A stretch of DNA of 64,000 nt from Strongylocentrotus droebachiensis. Taxonomy: Eukaryota; Echinodermata; Echinoidea; Camarodonta; Strongylocentrotidae. The position numbers and the translations under genes were made by a program. The notes under the pieces are model-generated. The model was not told the origin of the DNA, searched no databases, and saw nothing but the letters and a program-made list of their open reading frames with translations. Each line of letters opens with the position of its first letter. The stretch's first letter is position 1. Shown here in pieces: positions 1 through 11,200 of the stretch. The stretch is from positions 1-64,000 of the forward strand of contig JAVYIG010006805.1 of the NCBI GenBank assembly GCA_035222895.1, given 5' to 3'.

Positions 1-121
1 GATACCGAGATATGGATTAATCAATTCTGAAATCGACCCCGGCTCTCCTCCCTCTGCCTCCGATTCGCTCCCGGTTTAACGAACTACCCAGTCGTGTTAA
101 TCACGCTGTAAGCTTCCATTT

Positions 122-896
122 AAAGGGACAGTCCATCTCAAAAATTATTTTAAAAACAAAATACATGTATAGAGTTTCCAAGATATATCTATATAAAAGG
201 TCCATTGAAATTTGAATGAATCGTTCGCCTCAATATTAAGCTCAAAAGTAATTATGTTATTATTTTTCTTTTATCGGTTCGGAAATAAAAGTATACAAAA
301 TGAACGGTCAAACTATACACTTCGGAAGAAAACAAACAAATTATATTCACAAATTATTAAGTTCAAGAGATCCTTGGTATGCCACAATATGAATTTGCAA
401 CTCTGCAATGCCATAAAGTGAATAACATGAAACATGCTTTGTACAATTATATTGGAATGATTGCATTTTATATATAAAAGGGAAAACCTTTTTTATCATA
501 ATATTCATTATATTAAATTGTTCCATTAAAAGATATTTCTAACATTATTGGCAACTCTATATACGACGCCGTTATGAAAAAAAGTTCATCGCATAATATA
601 ATTTGTGTAAGTTTTGCTTTGGTTAGTGGTCAACCCTTCTGTATAACGTCATTTCTCTTCAATCATATTGTAAGTATAAATTTATCTTTGGAAACAGTAA
701 TGTCATTTAAGAAAATTTTCCTCATTTTATTAGATACGAAAAGAAGATCACTTGATGTCCTAGATATTTCCAAATAAAAGAAAGGATAAATAAGAGTGAT
801 GAGTCCTTTCAGGAGATTTTAATCCCTTTTTTTTTTTCAGATAAAGGTTGAAGAAATAAACACAGCTCAAATGCAAAATTGATGGACTATCCCTTT
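122..896. mobile_element. Non-autonomous DNA element with AAAGGGAYAGTCCATC terminal inverted repeats
   Basis: The left end reads AAAGGGACAGTCCATC (122-137). The right end (881-896) is its inverted copy with one mismatch. The 775 bp between are AT-rich and contain no convincing coding sequence; the short ORFs inside (212-421, 574-777) are low complexity. No target-site duplication is clear. Family not identified; the TIR pair is the evidence. Confidence 0.6.
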
Positions 897-1186
897 GATA
901 TACTCATAATTTTTCAGAGCCCTTCCAAGAAGCAGTCGTAGAAAAAAAATGTATACGAAAAGTCGTGGATTTTTATTGACCGAGCGCTAATTATTGTGTG
1001 ACCTTTACAAAATGTAATCCTGTGCATAGTCATGTAGTCCCAATGCACTATACTCTTTGATGAAGGCAATAATTCCCAATGTCAAAGTTCATTGAACAGG
1101 ATGATACGATATTAATCTGCAGTTGTATTTTTGGTTTATCTACACAACAGTACCGTTCCTAAATTTCTTACAGTTAGGTAAAATAA

Positions 1187-1420
1187 CTCATCATCATCAT
1201 CGTTATCACCATAATCATCACCATTATTATACATCGTCATTATCATCATCATCATCACCACCATCTCCGCCACCACAACCATCATTTTTATGATCTTCAT
1301 CACTACCACCATCATCATCATCATCATCGCCATCCCCGTGATCATCATCATCTTGTCTAGTAAGTCCATGGTCTTCTTCTTCAAATCTTCATAATCATAA
1401 TCAGCATCATCACCCCCCCC

Positions 1421-1458
<38 letters not shown>

Positions 1459-1475
1459 CTCACACGATCACGCAC
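1187..1475. repeat. Trinucleotide (ATC/ATT)n tract followed by C-run and (CA)n
   Basis: Imperfect ATC/ACC triplets run from about 1187 to 1412. They are followed by a C-run and about 16 CA dinucleotides to about 1460, with a degenerate CA tail. Apparent ORFs rich in Met, Val and Cys across it are artefacts of the repeat. Confidence 0.9.
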
Positions 1476-1639
1476 ACACACCATTCACTCTCCTGCACCA
1501 TCCTTGCCCCAATGTTACGTCCCAAGACAGGATTTCAATAATCTAAAATCACAGATCGGGATTATGCAGAGTTAGATGATTGAAGCAGAATTACTCATGA
1601 CATTATCGGATAGGGAAAAGGTCATATTGCATGGAGGAT

Positions 1640-2108
1640 ATATTGGAAGAAAGAGAGATAGATAGATAGATGAAGGGTAAGAGAGTGAAAAGGGGAGAAA
1701 GAGGAAGCGAGGGAGGGGGGGTTGAAAGAGGGAGAAAGAGAGAGCGCGTGATGGAGAAAGACAGCAAGAAAAGGAGTATGAAAGACAGGGGGTTGGGTAG
1801 AAATGAAAGAGTGTGGGAGCCGTGAGGGAGGAAAAATAAGAAAGGGAGGTATGAAGGAAGGGAAAGGGATGGAGCGGAGTGAGGGAAGGAGGGACTAAGA
1901 TAAACAAAAACAAACAAAAAAATGACGAGGGGAGGAGTAGAGAAATAAAAAGAAATTAAGGAGAGAAAAAGGGAGAGATATACGGAGATAAAAGGAGAGA
2001 CTTACGGAGAGAATGAAAAAGATAGAGAGAGAGAGGGGAAGAATAGAGAGGGAGGATACAATCAAAATTGAGGAAGAGAGTGACAGACAGACAGAAAGAG
2101 AGAGAAAT
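1640..2108. repeat. Purine-rich (GA)n-type low-complexity tract
   Basis: About 470 bases of GAGA/GGGA-rich sequence are almost free of pyrimidines on the plus strand. ORFs read from the other strand (Ser/Pro/Leu/Phe-rich) are translations of the complementary CT-rich strand and are not genes. Confidence 0.9.
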
Positions 2109-3456
2109 TAGGATTTTTTTCCCCGTCTTCCTCTGTTGGGGCTCTGTAGGCGGTCGATGAATACGAGCTCATCTCCGGTTAGCTACTGCTAGCCTGATCA
2201 CCGTGTCACACCATCTCGGCAGGTATACCGCAGGGACCATACTTGGGGTGTACACTGACCCTCCCTTTGCATCTAAAATCTTGCTTTGCTATTCGTTGTT
2301 AAACATGGTCATTGGTACAAGAAAAACCCAATCTGACATAGGCCTACCACTAGGACTCATAAAATATGCACATAACGTTATTGAAAGAAAGACTGCACTG
2401 TATATACAGTCATACATCATAGAAGTGGATATTACGTGGATGTTAATCTAATCTCAATTAGTTTATGATTGAATTTCGAGGGATGGCCCCTTCGCACTCT
2501 TATATTTACATCTTAATTACACTTTCATCCACGCATAATCCATGCACAATCACTCCCTCTGTTCAATCTCGCAACTAATTTCGGCTGTATAAGATCTACG
2601 TTAGATCGTAAAGCACTGTATCAGTCATAAGTTATGTATTATCTATCTATCCTTCATCACAAAAGCTATGTTGATGTTTTTGTCCAGTGCTCTCTTTATC
2701 CAATTTATAATTCAGAAGGTATCCTATCAGCATTTGAAAATAACAACATTTTGTAGCCGATCCAGGATTCTCTAAGGGGGCGGGGGAGCGGGTGGGTGCG
2801 GCACAGTTTTAAAAATATCCCCACATTACTTTGACAGGCTTTTATGTTTACAACGACCGAGTTTGGGGGAGGCACAGGAATGCAGTTTTGTGCAAATTTT
2901 TTAAACTTTTGTGTTTTATTTTATTTTTTATTGAAATATATTTATTCAGGATAACAAGAATCAGATATACATTGTAGATACAAAATCTGTTTTACATCAT
3001 GGTCCTGAACAGGATAAAAATGTAAACATGGAAATATAAATAATGAATATCACCAAAGCTCACAGGCAAAGGTAAGAACATTTGCTTGAAGGTAGCCAAA
3101 AAAGGGTTGAACAGGGAAGCACGCGCCCCTCCCCGCCCCTTCTCGCCTCTTCCTACCCTTTCTCGCCCGGGATCGGTCATTGAGATTTACTGTAATCCCC
3201 CTTTTCTACTGTAAGTTAAGTTTATTTGTGAAGAATATAGATTTAAGATAATAATTATATTCCCTTCACGACTTCCTATGCAACTCGAAACCAAATATGC
3301 CTCTGTTTGTCGTGTTAGTTCGTCTTTTTCCACTATGCGGGTACCTTATAATGCTCGTCAGTCACTACAAGTCTACAAGTCATGCATAGCATAACCCTTG
3401 CTCTTTCCCCCTGTGAGCATCGTAAACATGCTAGACGTTAGATGTGTTTAGCAAGA

Positions 3457-3477
3457 CACGAGCTGCGGCAGCTCGTG
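3457..3477. repeat. Near-perfect palindrome CACGAGCTGC-G-GCAGCTCGTG
   Basis: Two 10-base arms are separated by one base. It could form a tight hairpin or bind a dimeric factor. No element ends were found around it. Confidence 0.7.
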
Positions 3478-4017
3478 CATAATTATTCACTTGTCAAGTT
3501 CACATGGGCAACTACTTTTTCAGCTGCTCAAGTATTGCTAGTCAAGATAAACCACATGGTTGTAATCAAGTTTATTTTGGGATTATTATGCAGCGTGATG
3601 TGACTATAAACATTTGCCCCCCTCCCCCCTCTCTTTCTCTCTCCCCAACCTCTCTCTAACTCTGCACAGATATTTGTTGTGGGGGGGGGGGGGGGGCGTA
3701 ACCGTCATGATCTGTCTCCTTTACTTATTCACTTATTTTCCTATTTCTTTGTTTTAACGAATTAAAAATATGTTTATACTGTCTATCATTTCATATTCAT
3801 TATTGTAATTTTATACGAAGTAATGATGATAGAATATGTCTACTTTTGGGGAGGGGCGGTCCTTTCAATCAAAGAAAATGTGATAACACTTCGCTCTATT
3901 TTTGTTTTGTCTTTTTCCACATAATTATCTACAATGTGTCTGTAATGGTACTGGAAAATGGAATCCCATCAAAATAATACCCCCTTATGTTAAGCAAGGA
4001 ATTGTGAACTGTGCTTG

Positions 4018-4051
4018 AACCATGGACCTACTACGAAGAAGGTCCATGGTT
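4018..4051. repeat. Perfect 12-bp-stem hairpin
   Basis: AACCATGGACCT (4018-4029) is followed by a 10-base loop and then the exact reverse complement AGGTCCATGGTT (4040-4051). It lies 95 bases upstream of the TM exon, presumably in the intron. It may be a decayed short-TIR element or a transcript hairpin. Confidence 0.75.
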
Positions 4052-4146
4052 AAACCAAAACTTTTTCACGAAAATAGTTCATAATGCATGCCTTCCCTTC
4101 AATTAATGAATGAATAGATAAACTAAATAAAATTCTCATTCTACAG

Positions 4147-4309
4147 CATCGGCGCTTTCGTAGGCGGCTCCATCGCCATCGTCATCGCCGTCATCATCGG
4201 AATCATCATCTGCTGCTGCTGTTGCTCCTGCTTGCTGCTGGAAACGAAAGGAGACGCGACGACGGAGCATGAGGGACCAACGGCCCGGGACAGTCGGCTG
4301 TGGCTTACA
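4147..4309 (+). CDS. Shisa-like membrane protein, transmembrane and cysteine-cluster exon (partial)
   Basis: The exon follows a TTCTACAG acceptor and can end at a GTACGT donor (4310). The frame starting with the last base of a split codon reads a transmembrane helix, GAFVGGSIAIVIAVIIGIII. A cytoplasmic-side run CCCCCSC and a charged segment (ETKGD...) follow. A TM helix directly followed by a cysteine cluster and then a Pro/Tyr-rich tail is the architecture of Shisa-family single-pass proteins, which act in ER/Golgi trafficking of receptors or as receptor auxiliary subunits. The Cys-rich ectodomain and signal peptide should lie upstream and were not found. Splice phase with the next exon does not match at the best-looking donor (phase 0 against phase 1), so a small exon or a different donor (weak GT at 4292) is needed. 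Family call is by architecture, not by search. Confidence 0.55.
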
Positions 4310-5548
4310 GTACGTATCCCGCTAACGGTGTTGAGAGGGCTCGAGGTCCGAGCCTCTTTGGGCGTATTGTACCCTTGTCTCACATCCTGTTATTAGGCAT
4401 TTACGTAAGTAGGAGGTTTGAACGTGGAATGCGGGAACGAGAAGGAACGAAGACGCATCAGAATGGTGTTTGTGACAGCATCGTCATGCATGTTTTATTT
4501 ACTAATGCATCTTTAATCTGGGTACATCGGAAGATTAATGCCTATAACTGAGTTGAATCGAAGAACGTTTAGACTTAGGGCCATACTATTCAGGCGTATT
4601 TCTCAAAAATCCAAACAGCATGATCAGTGGTGGATTTAGGAGACACAGACGGCCGGTAATCCTTACCTAAGAGCATGAATGTTTGAATGTGTTGCTTATG
4701 CCCCCCTTTTCAAATTCTGGACGTGAAAAGCACCTTAAAATATCAATTTTTTTCATATCTTGTTTTAATTTATCATTAATAATATTAAATAATGATTATT
4801 TATTTATCACTATTAAAAAAAAAAAAGTATTATTATATAGGCCATATAATAATTATATATATATATATATATATTTTGTTGTTGTTGTTTTTTTTTTTTT
4901 TTTGGGGGGGGGGTCGTTGAGGTCTGGTGTTATTGGAATTTGCTTGTCAGAGATCATTCGGAACCTGGCTTCAAAATTTGGGTCCCCAACTCCCCCCCTC
5001 CACTTTTTAATTTCCAATCATTCATTCTTTCAAATCTTGATTTTTTTTCCCTGACCTTATACCTGTATTATATTCACATTTATAACTGACTCTGCATATG
5101 GCATCGTCACTATAGCTTGCAATAACATTATCTGCATGTTATCATAATTCATTAAGCATGTTACAGGCATGGGAAGAATAATGGCGTAGATGTAGGGGAA
5201 CGGGGGCTTGTGCCACCCCAGTGGAATGGCGCCAAAAAAAAGTAAATAAGACCCTCTCCCCGCATACCCTCTCTTATTGCTAGTAAGGCCGGTAACCCCC
5301 CCCCCCCATAAAATAAATGATAATAAAAATTATTAAAAAAAGAAAAAAGAATCATAAATAAAATAAAATATAAAATAATGATAATAGTAATACATGATAA
5401 TAATCCCCCAAGTACCCACGTCGTGCCATTGTCAAGGAATGCACCCTGCTTCAACATACTATGTCCCATGATTTAATTTGATTTTGCCACATAATAGGAG
5501 GTAAAAGCTTGTTATTGATATCACCATTTGGTTTCTATTTCATGATAG
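4310..5548 (+). other. Presumed intron of the Shisa-like gene
   Basis: AT-rich spacer. It contains an (AT)n run at about 4854-4872, a T16-G10 junction at 4888-4913 and a C12 run at about 5296-5307. A short exon that would reconcile the splice phases could be hidden here; none stood out. Confidence 0.45.
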
Positions 5549-6084
5549 ATGGACCTAGAACAGCGGTGAGTGCAACACCAGTCGTTCGTGAAACCCCTCG
5601 AGCAGCCCCACCCACAGCGGTACCCAACTCCTACCCCAGGCAGCAGTATGCCCCCCAGGTGGCCATGGTACCCAGCCCCCAACAATCACCACACCATCAA
5701 CCATCACCGCACCATCAACCACCACCGCACCACCTCCCACACCAAGCCCCCGCCGCGGCCACACCCCCTATGCACCATCATCAGCCTTACGCACTACCGC
5801 CTATCGCCACCACCGCACCGCAAGGCGTCGCCACGGGGTGTGCAACAGGGGGTTACCCGTCCCCCCAGCACATGGGGTACCCGCCACAGGGGGTCCCCTA
5901 CCCCCCTCCGATGGACCAACCCCCGCCTTACGTTTCGACAGGGCCACCGGCGCAAATGCAGGCGCCGCCGTTATTGGACAAGGGTGGGTACCACTTGCAG
6001 GGGGGTACGGGCGGACCCAGTGCACCCCCGGTCTGCCAGGATCCTCCTCCAGCTACCAACCCCCATTACCAAAGCAACATGTGA
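5549..6084 (+). CDS. Shisa-like membrane protein, C-terminal proline-rich tail exon (partial)
   Basis: An open frame of about 178 codons ends with TGA at 6082-6084. It starts after a CATGATAG acceptor (5541-5548) and reads GPRTAVSATPVV, close in shape to the R-P-x-T-V-x-T-x-T-x-V-V stretch after the Cys cluster in Shisa proteins. His/Pro/Gln-rich repeats (QQSPHHQPSPHHQPPPHH) follow, then YPPQGVPYPPPMDQPPPYV with a PPPY WW-domain-binding motif, and the end TNPHYQSNM. The tail is predicted cytosolic and disordered, and would recruit Nedd4-type ligases or other WW proteins. Two other plus-strand frames are also open because the exon is GC-rich; this one is preferred for its motifs. The 191-codon reading from 5509 would include intron. 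Alternative: another PPxY-tailed membrane protein such as a WBP1/VOPP1 relative. Confidence 0.6.
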
Positions 6085-8000
6085 TGACTGTGTTGAGAGC
6101 CAACATTTTCGCGCCAAACATTGAATAAGAATATTTTACGTGAATGCAATATTCTTCTCTATCACGATGATCAACAGCAATACGTCATAAAAACTGATGC
6201 CATTTCTCCCTTCAATACTTATATAGTGAACTCTGTTTGAATTAGACATTATTTATAGATTCAACTCCGATTGGCTGCTTCTTTATCTTATTAACAATAA
6301 TGATGTAAAGTATTGAGGTCGTTAATTTTGCAACACATGTTGAAGCGCATATTTCTAGAACTGTATAACATGCATGTACGTGGCTAGGAAAATAACATTT
6401 AACTGTGTTTTGTTTTCAAAATCACAGAGTCAACAGATGAAGAAAAGTAAAAAAATAAATTAATGGTATTTATTGCATTTGAGGTATTCGTAAAGCATTG
6501 ATCAGTTCCGTGATGAATTTCGTTTTCATCTTCAGTAGATGAGAACCTACTATGTTACGTGTATAATAATTTGCTTTTCCCCTATTGTTTAATTCATTGA
6601 CCATTCAGTCCGAAGCGATTTTAAGGGGTTTGGGAGAGCTGAAGTCTTCCCAAGAAAGATATATAAATATATAAATAAATAAATAAAATGAAACAAATAA
6701 ATAAAATTGTTCATCTAGAACCACTTCTGCATTCAATATTCTAAGCGAAATCTTGATAACAAATCTACGTTATTGACTTTGTGAAACTCCTAATGTAAAG
6801 AATATTAAGTACAAAAGTGACATTTCGAGAAAAGAAAGGTTATCCGTTACGTGTAATTTATTTACCAAAATCGTTTTTAGACTTTTTAAAAAAACATTTG
6901 AAATTTTCTTTTAAATTTCAATACTAATGGCTTGTATAACTTTATGCTCGAAACCCTTAGGCTAATATAGCCTGTCACCCTTTTTTGTTTGTTCACGTCG
7001 TTAAGTTCAACGACATGTATATCATGTATAGAGTCCAGTGAGTTTGTCATAAACCCGGTCTTCGAGGGCAGTAAAAATGTAAATCCGATTTCTTTTATTA
7101 ATGTTTGGCAAGGAAGGACAATTTGGAACGGCGTAATCTTATCACAGCCATGCAACAGGACGAGCATTCCCCGGAGGTATGGGGGCGGTAAACGGATTAA
7201 ACCGCCCGTATCAAGTTCAGTGGCCGTGTGAGCAGCCAGTATATCGAAAGCAGACGACCGCACCATATCACGTGACAACGTCATCAAATCACGTGATATC
7301 AGTTGCTGGCAGCACTTCAGAAAGAGATTGTAATTAGAGCTGGACTCCTACGGCGGTGCGTCAATTATTTCCTAATTAATCTTTAAAGAAATGTATTCGT
7401 GACGCAGGGTGATTGTAGGTCGGTCAGTTCGCTCGGGATATTTGCCAAACTGCAAGACGGACATGTATTGCTTATTGACCTGTTTCCTTGTCTCATAACT
7501 ATATATCCCAACGTTTAGAGATAAATGCAGAAAGTATGTACACAAGTTTTCATAAAAAAAGAAAATCCTAAAGCTGCCTTATCCATTCTGGGTTGAATAA
7601 AACAGAATCAATAGCAAAGTCTTAAAAATAGGTTTTTCGAGTAAAAATGACAATGATGAAATTAATTAAATATGTATAGTTAAACGTTTTGACAAGCTGC
7701 TTATTTATTTTATGAGAGTATAGTTATCTTCATATTGTTAGTATTTCTCAATGATGGTAAACTACTTTGTGACAAATATTGAAACTCTGATTGAATTTGT
7801 ATTTACCAATTTAGTTATCTGCGTTGTAATATGAGTAATGATTCAGGAAACAAAATGCTTTCCAAAATAAATGATGATAAAGCTATTATTTTTTTTGTAA
7901 AATACGTTGTGTAAATGAATAAAATATTATTATTGTTAATTGTTAAATATCAGCAACTTTTGAATGTTTGATTCCTTCTGTAATGTAACTTATCATTGCA
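6085..8000. other. Probable 3' UTR of the Shisa-like gene and intergenic DNA
   Basis: No further exon is supported. Possible poly(A) signals AATAAA occur at about 6454 and within an AATA-repeat at 6670-6710. A non-repetitive, relatively GC-rich patch at about 7090-7440 contains paired E-boxes (separate entry). Opposing ORFs there (6886-7287 minus, 6989-7231 plus) overlap each other and resemble no family I know. Confidence 0.45.
7268..7297. promoter_or_regulatory. Paired CACGTG E-boxes with an intervening CRE-like half site
   Basis: TCACGTGA at 7268-7275 and ATCACGTGAT, a perfect 10-bp palindrome, at 7288-7297. An AACGTCA sequence lies between them. TCACGTGA is the core preferred by USF, MITF/TFE and related bHLH-ZIP dimers. 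The two sites are centred about 21 bp apart, two helical turns. Function is inferred only. Confidence 0.4.
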
Positions 8001-8039
8001 TGTTGTTTGTGACGTAACATTTGTTCTTCTCTCACATTC

Positions 8040-8245
8040 AGACATTAATTTACATTTGTCACTCTCCACCCAGGGGTTAAACGGGTACCGAGTAGGAAGG
8101 AATTCATTGAATGCTGTGAGCACCGAAATTGGTAGCCCAGCAGAGCCGGGGTAATATTGGAGTGCCTAGAGTACCTTGCGTGGTGGATATTATGTGTGCT
8201 ATGAAAATCTCCGATATAAACATCATCATTATTATTACATGTACT
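8040..8245 (+). mobile_element. Headless SINE copy with ATT-rich tail
   Basis: It contains CCACCCAGGGGTTAAACGGG, then TACCGAGTAGGAA and GCCGGGGTAATATTGG, and ends in CATCATCATTATTATT. The same order of motifs occurs at 40805-40960 and, more diverged, in the 604-bp satellite (GTGTATAAATGAATACCCTG, then TAGGA and GACCGGGTTAATAATAT). The tRNA-like head is absent or too decayed to see. Confidence 0.6.
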
Positions 8246-8259
8246 ATTATTATAGTATG

Positions 8260-11200
8260 TAATTTATATATTAGAAGTATATAAGTATGTTGTATTGGTG
8301 GTGGTGGTGGGGGTAGTGTAGTAGTGGTAGCAGTACTACTAGTAGTAATAGATTATATTTGTGTATTATTCCATTTCCTCATTCATCTCCCCCTCCTTTC
8401 TTTATCTCCACCCCCTCTCTCTCTCTTTCGCACTCCTCTCTCTTTCCATCTTCCCCCTCTTGTTCTCTTTCTGTCTTCTTTCAAGCTCTGCCTCCACATT
8501 TTCTTCCAACGTGTATTCCAGATCAATGTTCTTTTCAATTGCCCTAGTATGTCACAAGATAGCAAATTAATAACAATAATACTATAAAAAAGGGGGAAAT
8601 TTTTAAACATATAAGAGGCACTTACAGACACTTGCCTACATTATACTTTCAATAATAATCCTATGTTCATTTAATAGCCTAGGTCAAATTGGATTGCATG
8701 ATTTGAAATGGAGCAAAACACACATGAGTAATTGTAGTTTGAATATAAGTCTTCTATAATAAATGCAACTTCAAACATCAGACTTCACACTCCCATCACT
8801 AAATGAAGACGGAACTTTGAGAAAGCAAAAATAAATGAGAAGGCACACATGATTTCAAATGGTTGTTCCAACACTAAATGTTTTAATACTGTCGAATTAA
8901 GATCGACAATTCCAGACATTCCTAAAGAAAATGAGACAATCTAAGAAGTAAAATTCATCCTTCGATGAACAAGTCGAAGATTATCTCCAACTTTTAGAGG
9001 CTTGTACAAAAGAACAAAAAAATAATAACAAAATCATACACTTGATTTAAGAATTATCAAACACTGTACTGTACTTAATATAGTCTTCAATCTCTATTGG
9101 ATACAAGTTTTAATTTATTTAACCCTGATTGTGGACTAATTAATAACAGCAATCAAAAGTGACATCAACAAATAATTAACTTTTCAATGAATGAGTTTTG
9201 GGGTTCAGTGCACTTTGTAATACAGAGATACGCTATAAAGCTATGGTTCTGAACTGTGATTCCAATTATCAATACATAAGTTTGTGTGGCTATGTAACAG
9301 ATTAAAAAATTCATTAAACATAGCTAAACAAAAGGATATATATATATCGTTAAATAACAGTAGAGAGAATAATCATTTTATTTCTTCTTAGTGGAATAAG
9401 GAACATTACTAATACCTGATACACGACACTATATATGTAAGTGAAACAAAGTGTCTTCATTTGTACCAAGATAAAAATACAATTCAACTGGCATTTAATT
9501 TATTCTGCATATAAGTTGAGCATCACACGTTTCATTTTCAACAGACAGAATACTATTGAAATATTCCTTTGAATTCTTGGGATATTGTCATTTAAGTTCT
9601 CATCAATCAAAATAATATGAAACAAACAAACAAGATCAACTGGTTGCAATAAATAGCATACTCACTCAATACTAGAAAAGAAGGCATAATCAAAAGAAAA
9701 TATTATCAGCATGATATCCTCAATATTCTGCATAAGTGAGTCAAGTGAATTCACACTCGTCGAATACAACATAACATGAATGCAATAAGCCATTTAACTT
9801 TTTCTTAATGAAAAATACTCCGTTAACGACGATATCCAACCATTTTCTCTCTGTATAGCTACTGAAATATGCCATTGTTTCTTTATGTACACAGTACTGT
9901 ACACAAACGCGTGATTGTAACAAAATTTATCTATACCTCTCTCTCTCTCTCTTTGTACATGTGTGCGATGAAAACTAATTGCTTCAAATAGCTCAATATG
10001 CTTCGCGCGACTCCTTCTTGAGTTCCTCTGCTTTTTAATTATGAATAAAAGTACAGGAATCTGCTAGATAATGATCTTTAAATATGATCTTTGGGGCTCC
10101 TCCTACCAGAAATATAAACCAATTTGATGAAAATTTTGCGAGTGTGGCTATATGAAATATTTAATATTTGTTTGATTAAGAGTTAGGTAAAAGGCAGACT
10201 AGTTTCTTTGGTAGCACATAATTTATGGGTGAAGCAGAGAAAACAGACCATGGTTTAAGAATAGAAAGGCAATGGACTTCTTTCTCATTACCTTCATTTT
10301 GAATTGATGGTTAAAAGTTGCCTGTGCTCAGTAAATGAATTCCTTTACATCTAACAGCCTGGTAGCCTCTAGAAATAAACAATCTGAAAATTGTGATTTT
10401 TTGTCACTCAATAGCACTATTGCACCTAATCCAAACAATAGAGGATAAAAGCAATACCCTACACAGCTTTCAAACTAACCAGCAAATCTCTGCATCCATG
10501 AAGCAAAGGAGAAACCAAAAGCAAAGTTTGCACTATGAGAGGATATAAAGGAGTATGAAGTTTAGAATACATCATTGTCTAGATGATAGTATCACACAAG
10601 GTTAAGATATTTCTTTCTAAAGTGCTATGTACTATGATGAAATAATCCATGCAGCTATATAACTCATGAGGCTATGAAACTCTAAGTATATTTGTAGGCA
10701 CCAAAAATGTCTTCTTCTTTCTACATGAATGATTATTTACACAAAACATCAGAACAGTATATATAGATCATTCTTAAAACGGAAGGCAACATAATGCAAT
10801 AAGTTAAGAGAAAAATGACTGGGGAGTATGAATCCTATTCCTTTTGCAAAGCCTGTTCTTTTCTAAGACATCATCAATATTCCGTACATGGAAAATCGAG
10901 TCTACTGAAAACAGGGTTGGAATAGATTATTGCAAACGGATCGCACGCAAACATGTTACAATGGTGACATATTCTATTTACATTATTTGGGATGGATTCT
11001 TTCAAACTTTTTACAAAGTATAAAAAATTCTTACAATTGTACATACTCTAATTTTCATTGACTCTTCTACTTTCTTCCACACAACATTCAAAGAATCGAT
11101 TGGCAATAGCTCGTAATTTCTCTTCAACTAATTAAGAAGGCATGTAATATTTTTGTTTTCTTTCAGGTATTTTCAATCTTTCAATATAAATTCAATCAAC

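Larger units (their letters stand above)
897..4146. other. Non-coding stretch upstream of the Shisa-like TM exon
   Basis: No exon could be supported here. It holds simple repeats (listed separately), a G-run at about 3681-3697, a 21-nt hairpin at 3457-3477 and a 12-bp-stem hairpin at 4018-4051. Because the exon at 4147 starts inside a codon, at least part of this stretch is probably intron of the Shisa-like gene. Confidence 0.5.

Noticed and set aside
1572-1917. Two Pro/Ser/Leu/Phe-rich minus-strand ORFs
   Set aside because: Complement of the purine-rich low-complexity tract.
6886-7287. 133-codon minus-strand ORF with an overlapping plus-strand ORF
   Set aside because: Opposite frames are open over the same bases, no family resemblance, and no poly(A) or splice context; more likely a regulatory patch.
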